Source: Balanoglossus misakiensis (Eukaryota; Hemichordata). Taken from it: DNA of 64,000 bases. Both the position numbers and the translations under genes were made by a program. The stretch spans positions 3,782,001-3,846,000 of the forward strand of contig CM082576.2 of NCBI GenBank assembly GCA_040954595.2, written 5' to 3'. This document shows positions 1 through 13,100 of this stretch, piece by piece. The notes beneath the pieces were generated by a model, which was not told the origin of the DNA, did no database searches, and saw nothing but the letters and a program-made list of their open reading frames with translations. The stretch's first letter is position 1; the number at the start of each line of letters is the position of its first letter.

Positions 1-2772
1 AGCATAATTTTCTAAAACTTAATTCAATTTTCTGATAAAAGAAAATATGTTTACAAACAGTGTTGACCACCTAAAGTTCCACTGAGAGAAAAAAAGATGA
101 TAAAGCCATTGTCTATTTTTAAAAGGCAGCTTACACTGTCAGTCAGTATTTGTCGGTCTGTCTCTCATTCTGAATTTCAAAAGCAAAATATCATATGTGC
201 TCATAAATGACACGTGACATTTATGAATGCGTGCCTTTATCTCTGTTGGCATGTAATTCCTTCCGTTTCAAAGCCAGGCACTGTCAAAAGAAATTACCCA
301 CATGAACAACTTTCAGATATGATATGAGGCAATTATGGTGAATTCAAAGACCAAGAAATAACTTTGGTCAGTGTAGAATTCTATCAAACCTCTCCTAAAA
401 ATACAGAGTGTGTTTGTGTGCGTAATTTCCTCAACACACCAGATCGTGGCCTGTTGATATTGTTTTAAAATTGGACCTATTTGATTCAAAACTGATTTTT
501 TTGTACTTGGGAGCATTACATCAGGATTATTGGACCATTTTGAAGTTCAGTTGATATTGCCAAAAGAAAATTGATTTCTGGCCTGAAAATCTGTGTTCAA
601 TAATCATATTGTCTGCACCTGAAATATTGTGCATTACAGTAACACATCAATGACAGTGATGTGGGATGTTGGTCGCGTACCTAGTACGGGTTTGTCGTTG
701 CGATGATACTGCTGCAGTTGGTAGTCATAGTGACTCTACCAGCAAAGCTCATTTGCATGTGTATATGGTTGTGAACATCTGATGGTTTTAAGTCTTGTTT
801 TGTGGTGGTTAGGGAATAAATTGAATACCCTGTCTTCAATGAACACAAGCAACATGTGTATTAATACCCTTCTGGCCCTGACACCGACTCTTATTGTTGA
901 TAGTGGTAAGCCTATAAAATCTGTCCAACTTCCACAAACTGGCTACCAGCCTTTGCCACAAAAAAAGAATTACTGATGCACCACGCTTTCTGGGGATTCT
1001 GCGTCTTTGGTGAGTGTGCGGATGATTTGAATCGACAAGCAGCAAACTTGTAAAAAAAAATTTGCTGAACTCTTTTCATCCCGGGATCAAAGCAACAGTA
1101 TCTCACGTCATGAATATTTTACTGATTCCTTTAAAAAAATGTAATCCTCAAAATAGCGTGTTTAACAGTTTTGGATGAGATGGCAAACAAAGGGGGGTGC
1201 TTTTAGCTGGTGCTGAGTATGAACCCTTGTGTGCTTTAATGAAAGAGGAAAGAGGAATACAATAGTGTCGATTTCATGATGGATTTTGAAATGACAAGAA
1301 AGAGCAGGATATTATTGGCAGATTGCGAGAGAGTCTGCATGCCCTGTGACAGAAATAATTAGTATTAATCTGGAGTAATAAATAAACAGAAAAGGCATGA
1401 TTTATGAGCCTGATTTTCAAGACACAAGACCGCAAAATTTTAAGAGAAATTAAGGATGTTGAAATTCATACTCAATAACAGCAGGAAATGAAATCCGTTT
1501 CCGACGATTGTGTGTTTTTTGCCTTACAAGATCTGCGCAGTCTATTGTCATGTTTTTTTTTCCTCTCTGGTGGCAGCTGGTACAACCTTTGACTGTGCTG
1601 GATGCTGATCCATCAAAGGCTGTAGACGAACAAAAGAGGGAAAAGCGCGCAGATAAATGCGTGTCTGTAGAGGATGATGCATCATACCCAGCGATACAAT
1701 GACACACAGGTCTTCTGTCGCATCGCCGATCGACCCAGTATATATACACCCCGGCTGTTTTCTGTTCATGCTTCCCTAGATACGTGCCTTCATGGCATCG
1801 GATCAAAAGGAGAGAGAGAGAGAAAAAAAAAATGTTCTCGTTTAATCCAGTGATGTTCAGTCGCATCTGAACACATGGAACTGGTGATTATCGACTAAAT
1901 GAGTGACGTTGGTCACAATTAGCCGTTTTTCGGTGTCCTGACATTGGTCGGGCTGCATGCATTTTCTCATGGACGTTTTCGGTGAAAGGAAACGTGAATT
2001 TAGATAATCGGTATTATTTTGACCCGATAAGCAAGAATGCATTTATATCTCAGTGTGTGAACCACCACTGCCTATTGTTATGCTAAATTTCACCTCTGCT
2101 GAACAGGAGTGCTAAATGGGCAATTTTTTTTTCTCTCTCATCATAATGAAATTTTTTTTTTGCCACACAAAGGGATATGATCAATGGAGCATGGTCAGCG
2201 AGCCCAAACTGAACCGTTTTGCATCAGGGGCCCGGAATGCATATTTTCTCAGTGACAATGGGTAAAAGCATTAATTGCCTGTCTCCTGATTGTTCTGTTA
2301 AAAAAACTGCTCCCAGCCACCGAAATTTTTTGTCTTTATGGGTTTGATGCTTTAATTCACTGTGCAGGATAGAGCCTGCAGATAGAGTCGGGATTTTCTT
2401 TCATTCCGTTGTGGTCCATTTGCCGGTGATGGAGAAAGCTTTTAACAATCTTGAAATTAAATCCACCTAGATAGAAGGATGGCAAAGTCAATTAGAGTTT
2501 CATTTCTCCCGTTTCATTTCTGATTCATTCCTTTCATCATGTGTTACAAAATTTGTACCGTAAAATTCTATTAATGTACTCGTAGGAACAAACATTCCCC
2601 CCACACTCTTTGACATTATCTGTTATTTTATTGAATTTTAAGTGATAATTGTCCCCCTATTGCCCCTGTCACGTCATTTCCTCATTGTTGTGACTTTCAA
2701 AAGAATATTTTTGACTTCTTTCTCTCTGATTCATGGAAGGGCCAATGTACAAAGTTAAATTTCACTCTATGC

Positions 2773-2925
2773 TCAGGGGTGAACCATTTTGATTGAAGGT
2801 GGGGAGCTGGAAGAAATAGCTCCGATATTTAGGGATGGACCATTGTATTATTGGGAGTTTTCAAGAACGTTCAAATACTCAGGGACGGGCTGTTTCATAC
2901 AGGGGTGGGACTGGTTTACGCTATT
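2773..2925. repeat. Degenerate short repeat, AGGGRYGG-containing
   Basis: Four imperfect copies of an AGGGRYGG-type motif, two of them followed by ACCATT, occur near 2774, 2830, 2880 and 2900. They lie in an open frame of about 60 codons. The frame resembles no family I know. A remnant of an interspersed repeat is the likeliest reading. Confidence 0.3.
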
Positions 2926-3062
2926 TATTTTTGGCCTCATAGAAATTTTAAAATGCAACAGTTTGCTTTGTTAAGTTCATAGATAGTGTATTACGATGGA
3001 AATCCTACCACCCTATCCAAACCCAATTCGTGTCTTTCAAAATGATCTTGACACCTGAACAT

Positions 3063-3091
3063 CCTCCTCCTCCTCCTCCTCCTCCTCCTCC

Positions 3092-3126
<35 letters not shown>

Positions 3127-3172
3127 TTCATCATCATCATTATCATCATCATCATTATCATCATCATCATCA
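3063..3172. repeat. Compound trinucleotide microsatellite (CCT)n(CAT)n
   Basis: A run of CCT triplets passes directly into CAT triplets with a few CTT or TAT interruptions, about 110 bases in all. Apparent polyproline/polyhistidine and polymethionine frames on the two strands are artefacts of this repeat. Confidence 0.95.
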
Positions 3173-5514
3173 CACCATTATTCCAAATGCTTCTTATCAT
3201 GCTACATATCCCAATGAAAACTTCCTTACACATTTTTCTCCCAACCGCTGTATTTTGATAATCCTCTCTGGTCAGATATGTCCATGTTTTCTAACAAAGC
3301 AGCTGATAATCGTCTGATCAAATACTCCAATACTCCGAATGCTAGCTTCCAAACAGAGCAATTAATTTTCTTAATGGATGTGTGTACAGTCAAAGAGAAA
3401 CCGTGTTGTCTGCCCATTCAATCAAGTCCGGATAGGAAATGATCTCGCCTGTCTACTTATTCAGTAATTTTCACATTAGTTTCAATAATCGGCAAAAAAA
3501 TATCATCCAATTATTAGTAAACGTTTTGAGAGCGATGTAATGATGTGATCATCTGATCATAAGCATGGACTTTTAAATAAACATTGACAGTGCAAGGGGA
3601 GTCTAGCAGTGAGACTATATCATTCTCTCTTTAGTGAGTGTTGTTTACTTCATTTGTTCTGTGAGGTCACTAGCGGTAAACATCTCTGTGGCAAAATGTA
3701 AACAAGAATTCCTTGAGAAATGAGACATTGGTCTATATTTTTCTTTGTGAAATTCATTTAAGTTGCGATAACTAATGTGACCCTTTGCACCCTGACCCCT
3801 TTTCTGAGCCAACGATTCAAAGAGTTCACATGATAAAGAGGTTTTGAAATGTTGCTGAGCAAAGTATGCATCCTCCCCTCCAACTTAACCCCTCCCCCCC
3901 CCCCCAAGTCTGCAATTGATGGAGTTGGGCCATCACAATGATTAATCACATTCCTGGTGTAAAAAGACCTTCTCTAATGAATTGACTGATTATGATAATG
4001 AGTCGTTATATTTGTAGTCTATTACTTTGGAAGCATGATGGTAGGGTGTAATTGATGAGCAGTTGATACGGTGTCGCCATGATCACCATGGCGATGTCGT
4101 GACTTCTGTGACATTGGTGCTACACGACCAGGAAGTGGTGTTGACTGGAAAGAAAACGGGGAAAGTTGATGACTGTGGGCAAAAAATGTGCTCGGAAGAT
4201 TAATTGAAAATTCTAATTTGATGTATCACCCATAGAAGTATTGGTTCCCCATCCCCCACCCTCAAAGATCCCTTTAAAAATTTCTTTGCCCCACACTTCA
4301 TCCTACAAGAAGCTTTTTCAGCCCAGAATTCACCAGAAAAACACCCTTGTGTCTGCATAATGAATGATGTTTTGTTTCATATTTTCCACTAATTTATGAA
4401 GTTTGCTAGATGAAAGCAATTACCGACAACAAACTCAAATCATCAATTTTTATGAGAAAAGAGGTATTTATTTCATAAAACAGGAAACAATATCCGATAA
4501 AACTAAATGCAGCATAGCAGAGCCCAAATTGCCCTCATTAATCAGTGATGTTCATTTAGGAAGTTAATTAATTACCTGATTTGATTTATTGATGCTAAAT
4601 GTACCGTTTGGGCGATTTCACTGTTGATTTTTGAGAATCTGACTTTGAAAAGGACAGTGACAGTCAACATGATAAGTTGTGTCATGCCAGACGCAGTGCG
4701 TGATAGATGGCAATTAATAGTTGGGGCTGCAAATCAGCCTGGATTTCTTACGCGAAGACACGGACTGTATATCCACTCGGCACAACGCCTCACAAATTAA
4801 CAATCCGCATCTGAGTCAATCTGTGCTCAACCTTTGCCCCCGAAAAACATCGAAGTGTCAAAACTTGTTTTTCAGTTTTTGTGAGGGAGGAATTCTCGAG
4901 GCGAATTTATGAGTGAGAAGTGTCTTGTTTAGTTTTTGTTGTCTGCCCGCGGGATGGCACGGAAGTAGGTGCGACAGTCGGTGTGTGTCGTTCGCGGAAA
5001 GTGTTTCGGACATCTTGCCAGACTCGAGTCTTTGTCTGGATTAGACCGCATCTGAAGTATAATGTACCAAGGCACCAATGTTGTCGCCAGGGTGATTGTG
5101 ACGATGCTGTGTTCTAAAAAGGAATATTAAACTGGAATAATCATAATTTACTTCATAATGATCAGTGATGTAGGTATGAGGCCAGAAGCCATGCTATGAC
5201 ACCCACATACTTTTCCACATTTCATCATTGTATGAGATGATCCCACCAATGCTATGTGAGTGGGTTATTTTTGTTTCTGCTGTCCACCATGAAACCTTGC
5301 TTGCTCGTTCCTGATATAGCAACTTTTAGCCAATAATATCAACCTCATCACCTAGACTAGATAAGTTCAAACATTGATCATTTTTGATTGTGTGTCTTTC
5401 TTGCAAAGTGGAAATTATCAAATGGAATATGAGGACATATTGGTGTGGTGTATGAATTTCAAATATTTTGCCAATTTTGCTGCAACAGCATTAAGCAGCC
5501 TATTCGGTGCACGG

Positions 5515-5790
5515 ACAAGTCTTGTCTAAATCTGCATATACATGCTCCAGCCCTATCTACAACTTACGGCAACCCCTAAGGCCAGCCCCCACCCACAGGT
5601 ACCAATATCTGCAACCAATGCCCACCCACCCATAATGGCAGGTCTCCTGACAATACGCTCTCCCGCATAAACCCCACCCACATCCTAGACCTACCACACC
5701 CATAACAGACCTAGGCTCCGCCCATAAAAACCAAACTCACCTTTAGCACCGACAAACCCAATCCACAAACACGAACACGTACAAAAATTC
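5515..5790. other. Strand-asymmetric C/A-rich, G-poor patch
   Basis: The + strand is rich in CCCACCC, CCCATAA and ACCC strings and poor in G for about 275 bases, unlike its flanks. There are loose repeats of CACCCAC and CCCATAA, but no clear period and no coding frame. It may be a decayed mobile element or minisatellite. Confidence 0.5.
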
Positions 5791-6480
5791 CTTTATATAC
5801 TTTCCGTCTTTAAAATGGGACGAGTGGGTACAATTGTGAATTTTTTAAAGTACTTTTACTGCTCTTTTGGTCTGTTACTAGGAGCATATCCACTGCACAG
5901 TCACAGACAGACAGAAATTTACTCACAATACAAAGTATTCGCTGTGCGTTTTTGTTCTCGACAAATTAATTACAGTCCGGGTGAAACTCGGCAGATGCAT
6001 AGACGACCGTAATTTTTGTTTTACAAGTCCCTCACGGGGGAAACCTAGTGAAAAAAACACTTTAATCAGTCATTTTTACTCACACTGTGTGTCAGAGGAA
6101 TTCAAATAGGGTTGATTGTTTGGCGATACAACCACATCCCATGTGTACAAGCAAAGACACCTTCATTGACTGTATGTATAGAGTCCGAGCAAATGTAACT
6201 AAAACACTTGGTTATAATTGTTCACAGAGAAGTTGTCTAAAGTATGCTTCTTTTGACTCTTGCAAAAAAAAAATTGAAACTTCACCATGCTCTGACAGGC
6301 TTTCCCTGAATCTAATGAATAGTAGGATAGCGTTTAGTATTGTACGAATAATGAATTTGAAAAAAAAAAAACCTTATCACAAACTGAAATCTTTATGCGG
6401 TAGGAAGTGCTTGAACCATCATTGCTATCTGCCGGAGGTTTTCCTGATTCTTCATATGTTGTTCTGGTTTTTTATCGCAG

Positions 6481-6546
6481 GTGAAGATGATATGCGCAGC
6501 CTTGGATATGATAAAACCCCCGATATTAAATTAGAAGTTCCCATTG
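6481..6546 (+). CDS. CDIN1: CDIN1 internal exon carrying the TPD motif
   Basis: This is an internal coding exon of CDIN1 (C15orf41), the CDAN1-interacting nuclease 1. In vertebrates the protein binds codanin-1, and its mutation causes congenital dyserythropoietic anaemia type I. The exon is 66 bases, bounded by a pyrimidine-rich tract ending ATCGCAG and the donor GTAAGT. Its first two bases finish a codon begun upstream and its last base opens the next. It encodes GEDDMRSLGYDKTPDIKLEV followed by PI (first residue assuming a G at the upstream exon end). The KTPD string gives the Pfam TPD family its name, and its Asp is the PD half of a PD-(D/E)XK nuclease motif. The open frame runs leftwards into intron with no family similarity, so I take the acceptor as the exon start. 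Confidence 0.9.
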
Positions 6547-7227
6547 GTAAGTGCTTGGTGTATCTGATCACGTTCTAATGAGTTTTTCCAAGTTGGTGGT
6601 AGATCGCATTTATATTATCAGGCAGTGATAACCTTTGGTGACTGGTGGCAATCTGTTGGAGACGAAGTGACTGGTCTTATCATGGCATGTCACTCAGGTC
6701 ACACTGTCTACCTGGCTATTACAATACCCAGTAAAAGCTATGAAACAACTTTACAAATTGCCCCGTGCTAGTCTATTTAGGGACCTGTAATTGTGAGGAA
6801 GAATCAGATGCCACGTGCAGTATTTCCACAGACCATCATGCGCGTTGTCTTTCTTTTATATATTTGTGTGTCCCGTCAAATCTATCTAAGATCTAGCTTC
6901 ATTACGAGACAATGAATCTTTTTACTTTTTAATCATTATTTCATTGAACAAAAAAATCAACAAGATGTGTGTGTGAAAGTGAAATTTTAGGACAACATAT
7001 ACACAAACAAGTACAGGATAAAAATATATTGCAATCACAATTAAATATGTTTTAGTCAGTGCCATGTAGAATATGTCTATGCATATGGACCCAGATCACT
7101 GCAGGAACTGGATCAGGCTTTCCTAAGAAACAAGCTAAATAAAATGCATGATACAAACAGTTATTCCTTTTTGCTAATGACCAAACAATGATTAAAGTTT
7201 CAACTGTTTAATATCTTTGACCACCAG
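6547..7227 (+). other. CDIN1 intron, 681 bases
   Basis: A phase 1 intron with donor GTAAGTG and acceptor GACCACCAG. It is AT-rich and CpG-poor, with no other feature I can support. Confidence 0.85.
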
Positions 7228-7333
7228 CCGTAGATGGACATGTAGTTAACTGGATTGAGAGCAAAGCTTCCTTTGGAGATGGCTACAGCCACAACTCGTA
7301 CCTGAAAGACCAGTTCTGGAGTTACCAAAACAG
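7228..7333 (+). CDS. CDIN1: CDIN1 internal exon with the ExK catalytic motif
   Basis: This 106-base exon continues the frame of 6481-6546: the split codon gives Ala, then [20 protein letters not shown] and about 15 further residues ending in DQFWSYQN. The ESK string is the (D/E)XK half of the nuclease motif. Together with TPD on the preceding exon it completes the expected catalytic core of the family. The following His/Asn-Tyr-Leu and Gln-Phe-Trp-Ser-Tyr pattern is also as I know it from vertebrate CDIN1. The donor is AG|GTGAGT, and the exon ends two bases into an Arg codon that the last exon completes. No frameshift or stop is seen. An 18-base C-run begins 11 bases inside the following intron. 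Confidence 0.95.
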
Positions 7334-7344
7334 GTGAGTGAGAA

Positions 7345-7362
7345 CCCCCCCCCCCCCCCCCC
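7345..7362. repeat. Homopolymer (C)18 next to a splice donor
   Basis: Eighteen consecutive C residues start 11 bases after the donor of the CDIN1 exon ending at 7333, followed by CCA triplets. Run length may be unreliable in the assembly. Confidence 0.9.
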
Positions 7363-8800
7363 ACCACCACACAGTTTAAATAGTCATGCTGCCTCAACAA
7401 GTATAATTTTTGTTTTCATGCTGTTTGCAGCACTAAAGGTTACACCTTGATCGGATTAGACGCCAGTGTCGTTGATATGTGTGGGCGCCACCTATAGTTC
7501 AAATGTGGAAATGCTAGACATGTGATGCTTGATTAATTTCGGATGTGCTTTGCGTTTGTTAGAAATGTAATGATAATTGAGACCAATTTTTGAATTTGAA
7601 GCATTCCAAGCTTTTCTGGTAAATCAACGTTTAAAGTGAATAAAATGTTTTGAACCTGATAACAGTTGTTTTTTTATACCCTTCAGAAATGGGAGTACAT
7701 GTACCAGGTGTAAAGCTCTCAATGACCTCAAAATTACTTAAAATTGCCATTAATGAAAATTTACCATTTCAACAACAACTGACATGAATTGCTGTTTTTC
7801 ACAATCTACTGGTTTTCTCTTCATATACATTTATGAAAATTAATTTTTCATCGTCAAGACATTTGCAACCTGAGTTTCCAATTAATGTGATATGCATGTA
7901 GAATGAATGGAATTAAAATCACCAAGTTACCATGGAAATGATGAGAATATCGGTGTCGCCTTGCCTGTGGACAAATATTAGTTTTGCAAGATGGTAATTG
8001 CTTGATTTGAAGGCCATAAAATTGATAATTTTCAACCACCAGGTACTCAGTGGGTTTTGGAAAAGCAATAAACCGAAAACCGAAATCGGTTGTACGTGTT
8101 GACACGCTTTCTAAGTTTTAAAGCATTTGAATTTCAAGTTTTGAAAAAAATGACTGTGTTTTGACAAGAGAGCCCCCCATTTTGCAGATTGGTGATAGTG
8201 ATACATCTCATTAACTGATTGGAATCAATCTTCATTGCACATCATGAATTATGGATCATCTATGACTTGTAAACAAATAAAAATTGAATTCTCCATGCCA
8301 GTGTCAGTGCTGGGGTCAGGTATTGGAATTTATAGAAGTACAGCTAGCACCTTGTCCAGATCAAACCAAAAAAGTTTACCAAAATCAGGCTGGTGTAATG
8401 CTTTTTGATAAAACCATTACAAGTGCATTGGAGGAAAGGGCCGTACAGATACTGAGAGTATTAATAAAAATAAACAGATGATTTAAAAATAGATCACTGT
8501 AGAGGTAACGGTAGGCCTTTATCAACTATCTTTTATTTCATACCAAAATATTAACTTTACCCCACAGCCATAACTCTTATTCAGAGAATTTTTTAAATGC
8601 AAGTAATGTACATCGCAGGACTTGACTGCGTGAGTTTCAAATGAAGTTAAAGTTTGTTTTTTCCCCCACATCGTTGACGTAGAGGTATATTTTGTCAAGC
8701 AAACTGCCAGTAATGCAGTTGAGTGGTAACATATGTAAACCACATGAGTACATTTGGTTGACACAGATTCTAAAAAGAAACATGTTGTGTGAGATAAATG

Positions 8801-8842
8801 TTGTTATTGTGGTGGTTGTTGTTTTGGTTGCTGTTGTTGTTT
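8801..8842. repeat. Imperfect (TTG)n tract
   Basis: TTG and GTT triplets with a few substitutions over about 40 bases inside the last CDIN1 intron. Confidence 0.7.
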
Positions 8843-10108
8843 AAATTTTATCAGGAGAATTTCCAAGCAAAGCACTAAATGCGCAAGTTGGGTACTTTTG
8901 CTGTGTGGTAGCTTGGACATGGTGCAGTACATTTGTACACATTTCAGTGGTATTTTTGTTGAAATGAAGTGTCAATTTTATAATTTCTAATCAAAATGAA
9001 AATTGGCTTGTTGGAGTAAATTAAAAATTGGCTGGCCTTGTCCCATCAAGAGAATAAATACAAAATACAGGTACGGGTTAAGAGACAATTTTCATTTGAA
9101 TTATTTTTTTTTAAATAACCATTTGCTCACCACATTGTGTTTTATTTATAGAACTTGTGTCAGGTCAACTTTTACAACAAAACATTGTGCATTTGTAATC
9201 AAATCCATGAATTTTATACCAGAGTGCTTTAATAAGCTGACAGATCGTATTGTCTGTCACTGCTGTGGGCATCTTTGTGTTTGTAAGATATGAGTGTACC
9301 GGAAAAAGTGGCATGTTCATGATATGCGAGATAAAAATATTGTTTGAATTGGAGTGTGGGATGTTTTTGTGGTCAGAGTATTTGATTAGTGTGTTGAGGT
9401 TTAATGCAGAGACACCGAAAGAAGGAAAAACAGACACTACTTGAAATTAATATTGATACAATGACGGAAGGATAAGAGATTATCAGATTAGGAATAATGC
9501 TTAAAGAATAATGCTTGAAGTGTAAAAATGCAAAATATATGAAATTGTGCAGATATTATCTGAAATTAAGATGTTTTCTGGTTGACTTGCCAAGGACATA
9601 GCAATAATGCAAGAAATGACTAAGTTATGATATCTCAGGTCATCCCATTATTAATTGCACCGTGAGAAACATGCAACAATTTTAGAAATGCACTATTGGC
9701 AAACAGCTGAAATTTCACTGAATAACACTCCATAGTTTGACTTTATGTGTACTTCAATTTCAAATAAATTTAAGGATTTGATATTGTGGATTGAAAGTCA
9801 CATCTGGATCAATTGCTGTACAACCAACATACAGAACAGCAAACCTACCAGTGCATCTCAACATCATAAAACAAACAGAACGGTCACTCATGAGCAACCT
9901 ACACCATTCACACACCCACATCCATCTTCTCGAGAAGGCCCTTGCCATCCACTGAAAAAACAACACACAACAAAACGACTGTGACATCTGGCAACATCTC
10001 CTCTTTAACCTTGTAATTTTTTTCTCCAATTTTTTTTTCATTCCCTGGCCAAGCAAAGAGGACATTGCTAAGGTCAAGTTGACTGAAAACAAACTTGTAA
10101 AACAGATG

Positions 10109-10132
10109 TGACAAGTCTGTCAGGAATGACAG
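10109..10132. promoter_or_regulatory. Cluster of three Meis/TGIF-type half-sites
   Basis: TGACA at 10109, CTGTCA at 10117 and TGACAG at 10127 lie within 24 bases. TGACAG is the core bound by Meis/Prep/TGIF TALE homeodomains. Function is inferred from the motif only. Confidence 0.35.
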
Positions 10133-13100
10133 ATAAGAGCTGCCAACTGCGGAGGGGGGAGGGGGTGTCATGTCAGCATTCTCTTGATATTTGTGACCCT
10201 CCCCTTCCTTCCTCACACCTCTCATGCGTCAAAATGCCGTCACCAGAGTGAAGGGTGCAGTTTAGTTCATTGAGGCAAAAAAATTGTCAGACAGAACGCG
10301 TCTTTGAGTTTGAATGACAGCAAGGATTAGACTTATTCTGCTGGAGTCGTACAGCTCTTCTAAATCTTTGTCACTTTAGGTCAGATGAACCAATCAGAAT
10401 TTTAAAAAAAATACAGTATTTTCTTATCACCTTGTGGATGCGTTGGTATTTTTTGTGAGTTTTTTTTTTTGTGAAGGCCAGGTGTGGAGGTCACCCAAAG
10501 TCTGCAGACCCATGGGCATGGTACAGTCCCAGGCCCCAGCTGACTTATGGGACGCAGACAAATATCAAGTGATTTGAGCCGTCCACATGTCATTGGAGAT
10601 TTTTGATCCGAAAACAGAGATTCAAAACATGCCCCCCTCCCAGCTTATAAATCACCGCTGCGCGATGATAAAATATTTTGGTGATGTTCCCTGACATCAT
10701 TGTGTCTTCAAACTGGAGGACTAGAAGGAGTATAACACCGTGCCTGGTGAGGAAACGGACGGCCTTGCACTTTGCTGTTTCTGCCGTTTCTTGTGGATTC
10801 TTCTTTCAATCAGGCAGCAGCCGCATTTCAGGTCAGAAATCTTACTAGATGCTTAATCCCACTCCGATTCTTCTTGTGGTAAAAACGCTCGCAGATCAGA
10901 GCAGTTGTGATTTATGGTAATTGGCCATCAAACACTTGGCCACCGTACGACAAGCAGAGAGACAAGTTGAGAAAAGAAGCTGGATTCATAACTTGAAAAG
11001 TTACACAAAAGGCTGTTCTGAGGAAAGCCAGGAAATTAGAAAAAAACGGGAGGTATATTTGTGACTTTGCATATGATGTATTTTATACGGACTGTGATGG
11101 TAACCACACGTTCTGCAGTCGCTAACCGAGACAGGCGCAGCCAGGGAATAACTCAAGACTTCACTTGTCTGACAAATCCGTTGTGGCAGATTTCATTAAA
11201 TCATCCCCGACCATTTGAATGCAGGTATTCTGCGCAAGGAAGTATTTATTTCTATGGCATCAGGAAGGAAAGCAGAAAGAAAGTTTTTTAATCGCTTATA
11301 AATATAGCGGATGAAAAAAAGGGGGAATTAAGAAGGGGTATTACATTGGGGAGATTGGGGTAATTTACCTATCTTTCGTGGCCGTGTCAGTACGACAAAG
11401 ATGAGGTCAACAGCAGTAATACTGCACCTTTGAGAAGCGACTTCTATGGGGGAGATTGTAACATATAAAATATAGAAAGCAATTTGATCCGCTATTTTAT
11501 GGTGGGAAATGGTGTAAAGAAACAAAATGGTGACTGTGTAACTGTGGAAAATAAATTGCTTTTAAGGATTCATTGGTTTTGGATAATGATTTTTTTTTTT
11601 GCCAAAATAATAAAGAATTGATCTAATGAGTAGATTGTGTTTATGTTACGTTTTCTTCCAAGTTGATGGCGTTTGCATTGACTGTTGACAAGCTATTTAA
11701 TAGAAGATGTCTAATTCAAGACGGATTTTTATAAATTCATGAGTGTATTGAATGACATCTTAAAGTCATGCCAGGCAGCAAGAATACAATTACCAAAGCG
11801 CAATATAAATATGTTGTAAATTCTAGACCTTGAAATTGCAGTGAGAATTTTTTTAAATGTGATAAAAAGAATATTTGTGAATATGGATAAAATTTAGGGC
11901 TTTCAGTTTGTGTGTTTATTTGTTTGCAGCAAATCGTGGCTACATTTGTTGACAGGAATGAATTTCCAGTCTGGAACAGAGACCACATCTCCTGAGAACA
12001 TGTTTTTCTCGAGCCTAATTGTCTTCTTTGTTGGTGTAAAGTCTTTTGTTCCAAGTAAAATTTATGGCTGCAAGTCTCTTCTCACCATCTTCCAGACGTG
12101 CAGACATATCAATTTTCCAAAAAATAAAGAGACAACAAAACACACCATTAATGATATCGGAAATCAAATGTGCGAACATTTTACTGCAGAAAACGGCACA
12201 ATGGGAAAGAGTTTGATCTCAGTCGTGTCAATTAATGCGGAAAATGTGTTTCATGTGTGTCAGTAGAAGAAGGGTGAGTTTGTGGCAATAAAACGATTTT
12301 GTTCAAACAAGCCATAAAAAAGTCAGTGAAAGGGCTATTCTTTGGTTTTTATTGCCCTGTCTGAATCAGAGTCAAAGATTTCTAAAGAAGCACAGACAGA
12401 AGGTGTAGGTGTTTGCCATTAGAGGCAAGACTTTCTCACGTAAAAAAAAAACGGAGAAAACAAAAGTCACATTTGTCCGTGCTCTTGCCGCCGCTGGTTC
12501 GTCACGTGTTGTTTGGCGCGTTGTGTGCGAGAGGCATCAACGGACAGCAATGAACTCCCAACTGAACTGAGTTGATCTTGTTCGCGAGGAGTCACTGAAA
12601 CTTGACAGTTGCCCCCAGAGGGAATTCGACGGTTGATGATGCACAACTCCAACCGCACGATTTCCTGCTTTTTAGTTCGATGCTGCAAGATGTCTGGCCG
12701 CGTCTGTCATCGCCCTATCAGTGTTGGACTGGTCCGGCAAATCTGACCCATTCCCAGTATCTGGTGATGGAAAACAATCCCAGCTATGTGCCTACTGACG
12801 GCACAGAATCTCATCTAGGAGTTCACAGTTTAGGGATCGTTATTGATATATTTACGCGAACGAGTCAGAACTAGATTAGTACGGAAAGGTATTGATATCA
12901 GGGAGTTGCCTACCAAGTAGAGTGTTGTCTCCTCTTTCACTGACCCCCAGAGACATATAAAGCCATGTCAGTCAAAATATTTAATGCAAATATTGCTCGC
13001 TTTGTTTCAGCATGAAAATCACAGAAAGGCTTGTAAAATGACTTTGTAACAGTAAAGATGCTCTGACTTCTGACACCTAATTCTATGAGAGAGAAAAAGA

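Larger units (their letters stand above)
1..6480 (+). other. Intronic or upstream sequence left of the first visible CDIN1 exon
   Basis: No coding exon could be supported here. I looked for the exon that should precede 6481, which must end one base into a codon before a GT donor, and checked the stronger GTAAG and GTGAG donors. None continued a CDIN1-like frame. The stretch is CpG-poor and AT-rich. It holds a CCT/CAT microsatellite, a C-run near 3893, a C-rich strand-asymmetric patch (5515-5790) and a small CpG-richer patch (about 4880-5120). It is most simply a long CDIN1 intron, possibly carrying Meis regulatory DNA. Confidence 0.55.

Noticed and set aside
2991-3317. Polyproline/polyhistidine and polymethionine/arginine frames
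   Set aside because: Artefacts of the CCT/CAT trinucleotide repeat.
6087-6480. Leftward extension of the CDIN1 frame to an ATG at 6087
   Set aside because: It crosses a good acceptor into AT-rich sequence with no family similarity. Only 6481-6546 matches CDIN1.
12611-12624. CTCF-like GCCCCCAGAGGGAA
   Set aside because: Only a partial match to the CTCF core. Too weak to call a boundary element without binding data.
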